From the NCBI GenBank assembly GCA_026826555.1, contig JAKSZT010054304.1, forward strand, positions 47,793,868-47,857,867: a stretch of 64,000 bases of DNA. Direction: 5' to 3'. Each line of letters starts with the position of its first letter. The first letter of the stretch is position 1. The notes beneath the pieces are model-generated. The model was given only the letters and a program-made list of their open reading frames with translations, had not been told where the DNA came from and did no database searches. Origin of the DNA: Tolypeutes matacus (taxonomy: Eukaryota > Chordata > Mammalia > Cingulata > Chlamyphoridae). The translations under genes were made by a program, and so were the position numbers. Below are positions 1 through 14,200 of this stretch, in pieces.

Positions 1-33
1 CAAATTCACTATAGAAAAGCACCCTGGGGGGGG

Positions 34-198
34 GGGAAGCGGCTGTGGCTCAATCAGTAGGGCTCCCGTTTACCATATGGGAGGCCCCGGGTTCCGTTCC
101 CGGGGCCCGCCCGCATGGCGTGGTTAGCTGACCCAGCGAGCACAAGCAGCAAGGGGGGGATAAATGAATAAATAAATAAAATCTTAAAAAAAAAAAAA
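34..198 (+). mobile_element. DAS-type tRNA-derived SINE, internally shortened
   Basis: The head gggaagcggctgtggctcaa, the body gacccagcgagcacaag and a tail of (aaat)n plus poly(A). The cctcctggtgggggcagg block present in the copy at 10717 is missing here (ggggcc runs straight into cgcccgcat). Confidence 0.9.
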
Positions 199-236
199 GA
201 GTGAAATCTGGTGCTTGTTCCCTATAAATGCTTTTT

Positions 237-460
237 ATTTTATTTTATTTTATTTTTAAGGTACTGGGACCGAGGATTGAATCCGGGACCTCGTATGCAG
301 GAAGCTGGCACTCAACCACTGAGCCACATTGGCTCCCCTGAGTTAGTTTTTCTGTTTGTTTGCTTGTTGTTTGTTTTGTTTTTTAGGAGGCACCGGGTAT
401 CAAACCCAGGACCTCCCATGTGGGAAGCAGGTGCTCAACTGTTTGAGCCACATCCGCTCC
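237..460 (-). mobile_element. Two-headed (dimeric) SINE with 15-bp TSD
   Basis: Two tRNA-like heads in tandem on the minus strand, separated by an A-rich linker, within one target-site duplication: ctataaatgcttttt at 222-236 and 461-475. One TSD pair around two heads indicates a single insertion of a dimeric element. Confidence 0.85.
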
Positions 461-1275
461 CTATAAATGCTTTTTTCATGCAAAATAAGTATTTAATTCA
501 CAAGTCTATCACAATGATTAGGAATTGTACTATTTCCTATACTTCTTTCATTACTGAGTCTGCAATCTATTAGTTGAGTAAATCCTTGAACTCCATGACA
601 AGCAAAGTTAAGTAATAGCTGAACTTTTTAGGTGGAAACCAACAGAAAAATCAACACAGCACTGGCCTAAGGGAATAAACATACAAGACACTTCCTAAAA
701 ATCGCAATAAAAACTATATTTCTCTCAATCATACCTGGCATTTAGGAGAGAACAGTAAAACCAAATTATTGGAACAAGAAAAAATTTAGGCTAGATATTA
801 TATCAATGAGACATTTTAACAGGCCATGAAGAAGCAAATTCCTAGGAGAAATATAATAAATGAATATAATAAAAGCTAGTTCTAAGTTGGGCTGCTGTGT
901 AAAACTGGATTACAGAGATACACTATGAAATTCTGGAACACTTGTCTCCCCACGGGATAACTTTGTCTTATTTTTCCTTAAAAGTACATTTCTGAAATCC
1001 TCCAGCAAAGAAAATATTAGAGGTTAGCAATACAAACAGAAAACACTAGGTAAATTCATGTATTTAATAATGTTATTTCTAAGAATTTAGCACCCTGCAA
1101 AATCTGAATACAAAGATTTCTGCCTGTGGCTTTATTACTTTACTGTAGTGATTTTAGTGCTCTGAAGGAAATATCTTAGAAAAACTAGGAAAAATATTAT
1201 TTTGGTTCTTTTATTCTTTTTTGGGTTTTTTTTGGTTTACTTTTTTTTTTGTTGGTTATTTTATGTCTTAATAGT

Positions 1276-1516
1276 ATTATTTGACAGTGGTATAGCTAAA
1301 TGGTTAAAAAATGGACTTTGGAGTGCAACACACATGATTTCAAAGCATATTCTTCCACTTGCTGGGCAACCTTGGTTTTATCAATGAACCCCACTAAGTT
1401 AATATTACTTGCCCCAACAGAGGTGTTCTAAGAATTAAATGATAATCTACACAAAGTAAAGACATAGAGACTGTCACATACTACTCACTCATAAATGGTA
1501 GCTGCTATTATAACAT
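1276..1516 (+). repeat. MIR-like ancient SINE relic
   Basis: Follows the MIR layout: a ggtatagctaaatggtta head, a cacttgctgggcaacctt centre, a gaattaaatgata section and a tggtagctgctatta end. Diverged. Confidence 0.6.
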
Positions 1517-2152
1517 CATCACCATCAACAAGGTCTTAAGAGTTACCCTAACTGGGTGTGAGAGAGTGTGTGTGTGTTTGTGTATCCTTTTAAGAGCAGA
1601 GGCAGAAGCTACAGTATCCTAGTCACATGAGGTAAAATTATAGTTAAAATTACAACTCATCTGAACTCACTGCAAAACTAAGGGAAAGAAAACTGCCTAA
1701 AATGACTGCATTATTTAAACAAAGAAAAACTGATTATGAGACAGTAAGACTCAGCAGGTATATAACTTACATTCTCTAAACTTTAGTTATGATTCAGCTA
1801 GTGATTTATGATTGCTATCACTATAATGAAAATACCCGATACTAATCTTAAGGAACAAATCACATACTTAACCTTTCTGTATATCTTCAGAGATTTGAGC
1901 CAGCAACAAAGGCATCCTTGGAGATCACCTTGGATTCCAGGGGTTGAGTCCAAGGAAGCCTCAGGATATTAAGGAGACTATACCCCCAGGCCCAGTAGCA
2001 CTGCCCACCTCAACAGGAAATATGCAAAACAATGCTAACTGGACAAGAAAACTTCTTCAAAGTATATGGAGTCTACTCATTGAGAGACCAGAAACTGCCC
2101 TCATCAAGAGTGGTGACAGTGTACACAAGAATGGAAAAACAATGCCTCTTAC

Positions 2153-2258
2153 CTATCTTCCTGTGAATTCTTTCCAGATCGCCTCTTATTTTTAGCTTCT
2201 CGGGGAGATGATCGAATTTTCTTAGCTGGAGGGCCTGAATCTCTTCCATAATCTTCAT
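2153..2258 (-). CDS. NUCKS1: NUCKS1 coding exon 3
   Basis: A 106-nt exon beginning with the last two bases of an Asp codon (EDYGRDSG...) and ending ...NSQED plus two bases. The acceptor is TTTGTTTAG and the donor is AG|GTAAGAG at 2152. It contains the basic [15 protein letters not shown] stretch, rich in nuclear-localisation-type residues and SP phosphorylation sites. Confidence 0.96.
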
Positions 2259-5200
2259 CTAAACAAAGTATTTTTCAATTAACTATATTATAATTATTAT
2301 GTGTGAAAACTACCACAGTATTTACTGAGCAAATTCTCTCATGCTATTTAAGTGGTGAAACAGACAGTATTTCCCAAATACTTTTCTTTCATTTTTAAAA
2401 ATTAAATTCTTTTCCATCCCAGCCACCACCTTAACTCAACTATATCCATTTTGCATATTATCCTCTAGTCCTCATACATATTTTTAATATATCTATGCAA
2501 AGAATCTCAGATAATTTTATATCCTACCTTTTTAAAAAAAAACAAAAAACGGTTGCCTTAAATACAGCATACTCTGGCACTTGAGGAAAATATCTCCAAT
2601 TTAAAAAGCCTTCTAATACTAAAGAAAATTACCCTACCCTAAAAGGGGACTATTTCCAAAAGTGTTTACTGTACCATTATATATAATGGTGAGGAGCTGG
2701 AACAGTCTGGTTATTCAGCAATTACTGAATGGTTGGATATGTTATATAAATTCCATAATGGAATACCATACAACTATTAATAGGAATTTTTCAAGTAACT
2801 TTTAATAATACAAGAAAAATACTCATAAGTGAGGGGTGGGGAGGAGGGAGACAATACGAACTCTATAGAAAGACTTCAACTACCTTTTTAGAGGGGAAAA
2901 AAAAAAAGATGTAGGAGCTAACAACCATAAATGCATCTGGAAAATAACAAAAAGATTAAGAATACATTCTAAAGAAACCTTTCATGGCTAAGGTTTTAAG
3001 ATATACCACTTCTTCTATGATAAATTAATTTACAAATCAAAATTGTTTCACAAAATAGACTCTCACTCTAGTTGCTTTATTAGGTAAAAAAATGTAAAAC
3101 AAACTGTGGTCTATGGTTGGTGGCAAGGCTCCAGGATGTGTAAGTTCACTGAGGGTGGTGGGCCACACTGTGGGAGATGTTTGTGTGGGATGTGGTAGGA
3201 GGTGTGGGAGGTGGGCAACATGGGAATCCCAGTGGGTTCCGTGTAATATTTTGGGTAATCTAAGTACCTCTTAAAATATATGTATATATATATAAAAATA
3301 ACATTTTTGTAAGCAAATACACATATATGCATATATATTTATATATCATTTTGCAAATGTTTGTATGTATTGTGAGAATTTTGATTTTTACCCATAATAA
3401 AAAATAAATAAATAAATAAAGTACTGCTGAGGTAGATAGCAGAGAGAGAGAAAAAAAAAAAAAAATGTAAAACACTCCCTAATACAAGGTACAAATTTTA
3501 CAGTGATTATATCAGGATATTTTAAGTAATGAACAATGTATCAGAATTAATGGACATTTAAACTTTGAACTCTTTTAAACCAGATAAGAAAAAGGTATTC
3601 AACCATTTATGATCAATGATTTACCATGGAGAAGTTAAAATCCATGGAAGTTCAACTTGTTGACCTAGATCCTGACATAATTTGCATAAACAAATATTCT
3701 AAAAACAAAAAATTGGAAAAGCATGATTTAAAAAAGTACATAAGCTGGTAATTCTCCTACTAGTCAGTTCAACTTACAATTTACAAATAACAAAACTTAC
3801 CAGCGTCATCAGATTCCTGAAACTGTGAATAATCAACGACCTTCCTATTTCTGTAGAAAGAGAGCCTCTAATTAATTAAGATCATAAAAACATAGGACTT
3901 TTCTAAGATATCTGGAATATACATTTTTCATTTTGTAACAAAATTAGAAGTAGCTCTCTGAAAGTTATTTTTCAACAGCTTCCATTCCCAGCAAAAATAC
4001 TTTACATTTTGTTTTAGGGAAGTGCAAACTAAGGCAAAGGTATTTCAAACTATAATTCTTATATTGTTTATCTCAGTGATAGCTTAAATACCATTTTCCC
4101 TGATCAAACAACCCCCTCTCCCAAAACAGCAAAATGAGTTAAATCACTACATATATTCATTATACACACAAGACATCACATGTGCACAAACCATAATTGT
4201 AAATGTTAATTTTATTCTTACTATATACACATACACATGTATACCTGATAAACAAGATTATTAAGTTTTTTTTAAATGACAAAAGCAATTTTTAAATAAT
4301 CATAATGCACAAAAGAAAAGTGATTCTAAGTTAAGCTTTTCACAAAAGGGCAAGTAATAAACATTAACTCGTCCAAAAGATGCTTTTATTTTTATTTATT
4401 TATTTTTTAGAGCGGTTGTAGGCTTACAGAAAAATCATGAAAAAGGCCAGAATTCCCATATATACCCCTCCACTTTCCCTAATATTAACCTTTTGCATGC
4501 ATGTGGTATGTTTGTTACAACTGATGAAACAATACCATTATAATTATATTAACTTAAGTCCATACTTTACATTAGGGTTCACTCTGAGTTGAACAGTTTT
4601 ATAGTTCAAAAAAAAAATTTTTTTTTAATTGTGGTAATATATACAACCTAAGATGTCCCATTTTAACCACTTTCAAGTATACAATTCAGCAACGTTAATT
4701 ACATTCACCATATTGTGCTACCATCAACACTATCCATTATCAAAACTTTTTCATCACCCTGAACAAAAACTGTACAATTAAACATTAACTATCAATCATT
4801 CCTGACCTCAACTCCTGGTAATCTTTATTCTAATTTCTGACTCTGCATTTGCATATTCTAATTATCCTTTAAAAGTGAGGCCATACAGGCTTCAGGGAAG
4901 GCGTGGCCTGCAGATGCCTTGATTTTGGACTCCTTACCTCCGAAACTGTGAGAGAATAAATTCCCGTTGTTTAAAAAAAAAAAAAAAAGTGAGACCATAC
5001 AATTTTATCCTTTTGTGTCTGGCTTATTTCACTCAACGTGATATCTTCAAGGTTCATCCATGTTGGACCATGTATCAGAACTTCATTCATTTTTATGGCT
5101 GAATAATATTCCATTGTACACACATAACACATTTTGTTTATGCATTCATTGGTTGATGGACACTTGGGTTGCTCCCTTTTGGCACTTGTGAATAATGCCA

Positions 5201-8200
5201 CTATGAACATTGGTGTGCAAATATCTGTTCCAGTCCCTGCTTTCAATTTTTTGGGGGTAGAAGGGGCTTTGCCAGGTCATATGTTAATTCTATACTTAAC
5301 TTTCTGAGGAACCACCAAACTCCTTTCTACAGTGATTGTAGCATTTTACATTCCCACCAACAATACGCAAGGGTTTCTATTTCTCCCCATTTTTGCCAAA
5401 GCTTCTTATTTTCATTCTAGTGGGTGTGGAGTGGTTTGCCTTTCCCTAATGGCTAATGATGCTGAGCCTCTTTTTATGAGCTTATTAAACATTTGAATAT
5501 CTTCTATGGAGAAGTGTCTATTCAAGACCTTTGCCCATTTTTAAAAACGTGGTTGTCCACTGTTGAGTTCAAAAGATGCTTTTTTTTTTTTTTTTTTGAG
5601 GTAGATTGATACATGTACCTCAGAAAAACATGTTCTTAACATTAGTCAGTTTGGATTCATTGTAAATAGATTCTGTTAAAGATGTTACTTCAATTAAGGT
5701 GTGGCACAGCTGGCTCAGGTGGGGTTTTAATCCAGTTCTTTATAAGCAGAGTGAAAGCCAGGCAGAGAAAGCCATGGGAAGTAAGAACATCTTGAACATA
5801 GCCTGATTTCCATTTTCCTACTCTGCCCTTAATCTCAAGAGTTTAAAATTCCTTCTCTTGATACAGTACATAGACAAGATATAGACAAAATTAAAAGCCT
5901 CCATAGCATTATCTGAATAGCATGGCTCACAAGAGTCTTAAATAAAGATTATAACTGTTGGCCTAATGGATACAAGGGAATCCAAAAGGATGAAAAGAAA
6001 CATCAGGATACCAACTAAACTTAAACCTAAGCAGAAGGATATTCCTAGTTTTACTTATAAGCCATCCATTCAAATTCAAAGACGGGGATGGTCAGAATGC
6101 AAGCACAGGTTTGTCTTCTGTCATAATATGCAAAGATGATTTGAGTGGGGGTGAATACTGAGAACAAGCTTGAGGCTTGGATTTAGAAGGTGTAGCAGTA
6201 CCCTTGGCTTTCAAAAGAAAAAAGGCTCTTAAGAAATTCTGCCTTCTGTTTATCTTTAGTCTACCAACAATGAATTACCTCTCACTATACTGCCTCAATG
6301 GGTCAAGATGCAAAACTACAAAATAAATTCCAATTATATGTTATAAGAAGCTGAGTTAATATTATCAAAGATACCACACTATTAGGAAAGTTGGTTTTAA
6401 ATGATAACTATTAAAAACCTAACAGTTATTGGCCTGGTATGCAAATGGCTAGAACATTTAGCCATGTTCTAGCAAAGCAGTGATTTTTAATGACAAATGC
6501 TATTAAAAATAGTAATATGATCATAATGCAATGATGACCATTTTCTGCATTATTTACTATTGAAGAAAATGGGACATGGAACTAAGGGAGGGAAAATATC
6601 CAGAAGAGGGAGTTTTAATCTTAATCTCTAATAAAGTACAAGTTTTGCCCTTGCAGGCATAATTCTAGTTTATTACCTGCCAGTGGGATCACAACTCAAA
6701 TACTGTTATTCAATTCTGGGTACTATATATCAAGAGATATATCCTACAAGAATATATAAAGGAGCCAACCAGAACAGTGAAGGATATGTCATATGATGAA
6801 CTGAATAAATGGGATCAACTTGTAAAAGGGAAAACATATTAGCTACTTTAGGGCTTTGACATGAAAGGAGTAATAGAACCTGCTTAGCTTTAGTGATCAG
6901 ATTAAGTGTGGGTTCCACATAAAGAACTTTCTAACAGTCTATCATTAGAAATACTATGGGATTTTTTTTTTTTTTAAGATTTATTTTATTTATTTACCAC
7001 CCCACCCCCCCCGCCCCTGGATTTTTTTAATATAGCAACAAATACAGAATATTTGCTACTAGGAATCCTGGATTCTGATTCTAGAACTTCAAGTAACTCA
7101 ATTTCTCTGGGCCTCAGTTCCTACTCTGTTGGACGGGTCCAATTTAAGAGCTATGTCTAAAGTCTTAATTTTATAGGACAATATCCAATCTACTTCAAGT
7201 CTTCTAAGATTTCATCTCTTGCCACTTGCCTAATCCTGCATAGGATTAGGGCAGATAAGAGCAGCAACAGAGAAGGAGGTTACAAGATGGAGTCTTGAGC
7301 CTATCAGACATTTAATTCCCAACTGTGCTTCATGATGAAAGAGAATTTAGTTTCCTCTGTATTAAAGAACTTGTTACTTTAAACATAAGAAATTAAAAAA
7401 GAACAACAAAACACACAAAAAAGGAAAAATTAAAAAGGCAATTATTTAGTACATTTTTTAATCCTAATTTTCAACATGAAAACTACAGAAATGTCCTGTA
7501 GACTATATTAACATTATTTAAGAAGGTAAATTGAAAGACCATTCCTTTCTTTAAAATACAAATATTTTAAGTTTCAATTATCTGAAGATTATATATAGAG
7601 TATATAGAATTATCTTATATAACAAATGTCATTCACCAAAGGACTATAAAACTAGAGTAAACAAAATATTAGTATAAAAGCAATCTTGTCTTACTAAGGG
7701 TAAATGGCTAAAAACCAATTCAGGGAAGCCGATGTGGCTCAAGTCCTTGGGCACCTGCCTATCACATGGGAGGTCCCAGTTTCAGTTTCTGGTGCCTCCT
7801 TAACAAAACAAAACAACAACAATGAAGCCATCCTTAAATGCTAAAGCAGGAAAAGAAAAAAAATAATTGAAAGGAAAGATCTGTGTAACCAGGGTCATTA
7901 TAACAATTCATAATGACTTAGAGTTTGCTTCATTTCTCAAACTATATCCTGCCTTCTAGAGAGGCTTATTCAAAACAGCATACTATTTGGGGATTTACCT
8001 TATTTAGGATTAAATACGTTTTTGAAGAACTTGTTGCTGTGGCAAACTGGAAATTCAGAGGCTATATTAAGATAGAAGCATACTTAAAGAGTAATATTTA
8101 AGTCTAAGGGCACTGAAGTCCTATTTCTAACTGAAAACAAGCAAACATCCTTACTTTCTCAAAATACCATTAACTTAAAACACAGATTTTTGGATTGGTT

Positions 8201-11200
8201 TTAAATTCTGGCTAAGCCACTTACTAGTAGGTATATCCTTAAGCAAGTTACTTCACACCTCACTGAGCTTCAGCTTCCTCACTTGTAAAACAAGAATAAC
8301 AATACCTATCTCTCAAGGTTGTAGTGAGAATAAGTGAGAAAATGTAGGTAAGGTACTGAGCACTGTGCTAGTACATAATAACTATCCAAATCATTAGCGG
8401 CTATTATTACTTGTCTGAAGGCTAACTTGTTCTGCAATTTCAAAAGTATACAATAAACACACTCCATTATTTGGATATGATGATTACTACCATTTAGAAG
8501 ATTGTCTTAAAAGGCTTCTTGCTCATTTCACAAAAATGTAATACCAAAATACCTCCCTATTTTCACAGTAAACCGTTTCTGACCTTATGGTAAAGTTTTC
8601 AGGTTACCATTTAGGTGAGAGAAGGTAGCAACAGTAGTTCTTTTAAAGCCATCATTTAAGTTAGATGATCAACTCAAATCAACTGGAGTTCGAACTAAAC
8701 AAATCCTAAAAGGTTGCACTAGAAAGGAAAACTATTGTAACCAAGAACTTCAGTTTCGTGTTTCCTCTTACCATAAAAGCTAATATAATCTCTATATCTA
8801 GATTCTATTATGACTCTTGGTCACCATGGACCAATTCCTGGATGATCCCCAGGAGCTTTGAGATAGGAAGCCCTAATTCTTTTTACCTGTTTAAAGTGTA
8901 CAAATGAAAGGTTAAGTATGAAGCTAGAAAAAGAACGCTAAAACATCTGTTTGGCACCAAATATGGATAGCACATATTACAAAGCAGTTCATAAACAATA
9001 GGATTTTTCTCTTCCACTCTAATCCTCAACTTCTTTCTACTAAATATTGACAAGTCTACAAGTTTCTTTCTTATAGCAGCAACTGTTTAAGACCCAAACA
9101 ATAATATTCTTGATAAATGAGGTATGTAAGTCAAGAGTCAAGGACCAAAAAAAGGGTCAAGGATCACAAAATTTTGGAGATGGAAATTACCATGCCTTTG
9201 AAATTATCTCATCTAACCCCTTTAACACTACAGATAAGAAAACAACTAAGATCCTATAATCCAGCTCTCTTTTATAACCCTTCACATCAGAATATAAAGA
9301 GAGGATCTGTCTCAAGCTTCGGGCTAAGATGAAAGCTGGACAATGAAACAGTCAAACACAAACTCATTTAATTATTGACACCCCAAAATTTTAAACTACT
9401 TAAGAGCACTAAACCACTTTCTCAAGTCAAAAGCACATTAGTTCAATTAAGGTGACTATACTTCCATTTTATTTTGAAGAAGCTATATTGTTCTGGCCAA
9501 TGCGGGGAAGAAGAAAAAAACACCTGCTAACTTTCTAGAATTTAACAAGTTTCTCAGTAGACATTAAAGCACCTTTCAAATCTGAAAAACCCAAAATAGC
9601 CAACAAAGCTCTTTTCACTAATCACCTAGGTGGTAAACATCTCATTTCAAGGGAACCCTATAGATCTCGGAACCCTATAGATCTCGTAGAACAATGTTTT
9701 TTTCTACTACCATTTCTCCTCTCCTAATGTTTTTCAATCTATTGGTCAAAACCCACTACTACGTGCTAAAACCAATTTACTGGTATATAATCAGCATTTT
9801 AAAAGAAAAACAAGAAGCAGAAAGAGAGAAAAATGACAAATAATCATAAGTTCCTAAAACTTATTCCAGGCATCTGTTCATGCATGTAGTGAATTGCAAC
9901 AGAAAATATATTTCTTTTTGGAACCCCATCAAAAAAATTTGAGAGCCTTGCTTTAGAATAAAAAAGTAGATTGCAAAAAGAGATTTCCAAAGTAGTTTTT
10001 GGATTTACTTTTACAAAAAATGTTATTGAATCAGAGTCCCAAAAGAAAAACATCTCTTCCTATATTAATCTTATATTTTTAAAAGAAATCACTTTTTGAA
10101 ATTTAAGCACTCATAAGGCCTATCAAAGTTAGGTGGAAGAATATTAAAAAAAAAAAGTTAGGTGGATAGTGATGGGGAGACATGATGGTACCAAGAGTAT
10201 TCTATGTACTAGAACTAGAGGGCTGTAGCTGATCTAATCCAACCATGTTGAAAGCTTGTATCCTGTCAAAAAAATAATCCCTAAAACCTGCTCATGCTCT
10301 AACAAGGCAAGCCTACTCTTAAGAGAACTCCAATAATTAAATAGTTCTAAACAATGAGGTAAAATCTGTCTTCAACATCCACTCACCACTCCTAATTCCA
10401 ACATCTGGGATCACTGTGGTTGAAAATCTAATCACTCCTCCACGGAGCATATATTAAAATTTCTATAATGATTTCCACTGTTTTTTTCTTTGAGACTAAA
10501 TATGAGAGTTCCTTTAACACTTCCTCATAGGACATGTTTCAAGTATCATAGCAATCTAGTTGCTTTCCTCCATATCACCTCCAATTTAGTAAAGTCTATC
10601 AAAGTGCAGTGCCCAGAACTGAACCTAAGCATATGGTTAGAAAAAGGTGTGTGCTAGGGGAGGTGAGCAGAGAAATACACACTATGCTTCTAAATCAATC
10701 AAGATCTCATTAGCCTGGGAAGCGGCTGTGGCTCAATCAGTAGGGCTCCCGTTTACCATATGGGAGGCCCCGGGTTCGGTTCCCGGGGCCTCCTGGTGGG
10801 GGCAGGTCTGCCCGCACGGCGTGGTTGGCTGACCCAGCGAGCACAAGCAGCAAGGGGGGGATAAATGAATAAATAAATAAAATCTTAAAAAAAAAAAAAA
10901 AAGATCTCATTAGCCTTTTGGGCTGGTTACATCACACACTGAACTTGATATTGCAATTCCAATAACTAAAATCTCCCTTTCCAACATCTAAGATCTTTTT
11001 GTATCCTGACAGTGATTTCAACATATTACTTTCTTTCTCAACTTCACATTATCTGCAAATTTAATCAGCATGCCATCAATGTCTTCATCCAAATCATTAG
11101 TAAAAAGGTAGGCCAAGAACAAAGCCTTTAAGGCACCACTGGAAATATTCTTCCAGGCTAACACCAACCTATTAATCACAACCCTTTCTGGGTATGGCTA

Positions 11201-14200
11201 CTGAGGCACAAACCCTTCACACTGAACTATCATTTGGCCTATGATTTCTAATTTACCCACGAGGAATTCATGTGAAACTTTAGTCAAAAGCCCTGATGAA
11301 AGGGCACACACACACACAAAACAACACAACAGTATTTTTACAGTATTCTTTTGCTCTAATAATTTTTTTAAAAGAGAAAACTAGTTCATTTAAATCAGTG
11401 ATAAACCTTTTAGCAATAAACCCTTTTTGTTCAAACAAAATTTTCCAATGAACCACAAAATAAAACATAGCTAACTAAATGTAAAAGCATTTCAAGTTTG
11501 TTTTTTAACAACAAGTATACAAAAGTGTCAAAATGTACTAGTCTGGATTTTCCCCAACAGCTTAGCACAAAACCTGAAATTCTGGGACAAGGGAGACCTC
11601 AAGTAGGTGAGATTGAAAGCATCTCAAAAGTGCACATTATTACCGAGTTGAGGTCTGGTGTGCAGCAGAAAGGTGTCAGAAACCCCAGTGGAATCTTCCA
11701 AATTGTCTTAACCCAGTAATGAGGGACAAACCTGTAATCGAATAAAGCCAGGTTTATTGACCCACTGCAATGAGGGAGACAACACACCAAACAAATGTGG
11801 GGCATCTCACCAATCAAAGCAAGAGTTTTTATAGGATTTAGGGGAAGGGGAAGTTTAGGTGAGACTTAAATGAAGCAGTGTCATAATAGGCTCAAAGGGA
11901 AACAGGACTTTGTTTAAAGGGGAGAACATCAGGTCTAGAGTGTGAAATGAATATAAAGTTCTCTTTCTTTGTAAAGAATTTAAGGTAGGTGTAGAATGTT
12001 GTGTCCAGCAACCCCTTATCTGAAGCCCTGCACCTGATTTGTAAATCGAGGCTAATTCTGTATCAGAATGACTTACATTTTCCTGACAAAAATGCAATGT
12101 TTCATTCCTACTGATATCATTTTAGGCAGCAAACTTTCTTATGGTCTCTGATTTTGGAGACTTGAGTCTCTCAGTAAGAAAGCAATAGTCAATCAAAGAA
12201 GGGGGTTGTTAGCTTTACAGATGCAACATGTCCCTGGAAAAAAGATTGCTGTCTTTATCTGTGCCTGTTATCCCAGCCCAATGAATAGCAGGACGGATTT
12301 TCACTTCCTCAGTCTAAACTCATTTTTATTTTTTTCCAAGTAGCTCATCTTCTAGGCCATTTGATCTTGACAGATGAAGGATTATACACTCCAACCAAAG
12401 GTGGCTGGGAAAGAAATTTCCCTTAAGAACCTTGCTTAGCAGATTACTAACAGGCACACAATGTTTCAGGGATCACATCCAAATCCAAAAAATAGATATG
12501 AACTAAGAAGCGCCTGAAAATATGCTAAATCCAGTTGAAACACTCTTGGGCAGCCTGCGTTCCTTTCACCTTAAATTCTTTCAAAGACCTACACTTTCAA
12601 AATTGCAACATTTTAGACTCTTCAAGGCACTTGGTAGTTAAATGGGTGTTCAGATAAGCTATATAAAAACATGCTAATGCAATTCTGTAACAATCACATC
12701 CACTTCCTAGAATTTAGATAATTTTTCAGAACAAAACAAAGGGATGTAAATTTGACTAAGTAGTCTAGCACTTAATCCCTCCAATAGAGCACAATATAGG
12801 TACCTCCTAGGTGCTCTCTCTAGTCTCAACAACCCAAAAGTAAGTCACCAAGAAGCTACCTGTTCTGAAGAAGAGTAACGAGGGTCACATTAATTTCTAC
12901 CTTTGCAGCTAAGAATTTTTTTTTAAAATGCAGAGAGACATAACTCTTTACAGCATGCTCAATAACTTTATTAAGTCCAAATAACCAAAGTTTGCAAAGC
13001 AAGCCTTCTAGCTGTGCAGACTGCAAAACATTCAACTACAGAGGGACACCATTGACATAGCTGATGTGGACGGTAATCCAGAGTTTCACGGTATCATGGC
13101 TGTTTTACATTTGTGGGAAAAACAGAGCCATTTATTGGAAATTAGCCTTATTAAAGAATGGCACTTTTAGAACTGGAAGGAACTCATGAGAAAAAGCTTC
13201 TAAAATTGTTAAATGCTTTATAAATGCAAGACACTATTATTCTAATGGAGTTCAACATCATTATATAAATTGATTGCTTCCATGGGAAGCGGCTGTGGCT
13301 CAATCAGTAGGGCTCCCGTTTACCATATGGGAGGCCCCAGGTTCGGTTCCCGGGGCCTCCTGGTGAAGGCAAGCCCGCCCGCACGGCGTGGTTAGCTGAC
13401 CCAGCGAGCACAAGCAGCAAGGGGGGGATAAATGAATAAATAAATAAATAAATAAAATAAATAAATAAATAAATAAATTGATTGCTTCCAGAGGCTGAAA
13501 CCAAGTCTCTTGATACCCAAGTTTCTTTTGATGTGCCATGCTACCTTCCCCTAATAGTTTCATCACTGAGACTTAAAACACTAAAAACTCAACCTCTTAT
13601 CTTAGTTTGTAACTAGTCAAGTGAAATTAATTCCTTTTCATTCTAATTAATATTAATTTCCTCCTAATCCTAGTATACTGAGTTTTATAATAAACGTGTT
13701 GAACCTTTTCAAATGCCATCATTTCTCTAATTTTTGAATATGATCAATTAGTGATGGATTTTCTTGTTTTGTTCCTGGGACAAACCCTACTTGATCATGA
13801 CATATTTTTAATATATATTGAGTTTGGCATTTTAGCATCTACATTTATATGTGAAATTGAGACTATAATTTTCTTGTACCATCCGTGGCTTTGGGATCTA
13901 TTCACTAACTTTAGTGAGGAAGAAATGCCTGAACATAAATTTAAATAACAATGCCACATATCTAACATCCACTTTTTTTATAGTGACACACTAACCACTT
14001 CAGTTTTTTCCTCCACTGAGGTGTATCTTCCTTTAATTCCTTCCAAAAAATTCTTTTCTTCATTTTTCCACCTAATGCTTACTTTATTTCTGAGTTAATC
14101 TTTTCTACGAAAGTCCTAATATAAACTGTAAAACCCCCTCCAAAGAAGCCAAAGCGCATTACCACCTTTAGAAAGAGTAACACCCTGTGGCAGTATGTCA

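Larger units (their letters stand above)
1..2152 (-). other. NUCKS1 intron 3 (part): SINEs and a MIR
   Basis: No further NUCKS1 exon is visible. It contains SINEs at 34-198 and 237-460 and a MIR-like stretch at about 1276-1516. The rest is unremarkable AT-rich intron. Confidence 0.8.

Noticed and set aside
1861..2110. Open plus-strand frame next to NUCKS1 exon 3, considered as a further exon
   Set aside because: The minus-strand translation does not match the known next NUCKS1 residues (acidic EDSED-type repeat), and no suitable splice signals were found.
10717..10800. tRNA-like sequence with A and B box motifs (also at 34, 13284, 20877, 54364 and others)
   Set aside because: Followed by SINE bodies, A-rich tails and TSDs; these are SINE heads, not tRNA genes.
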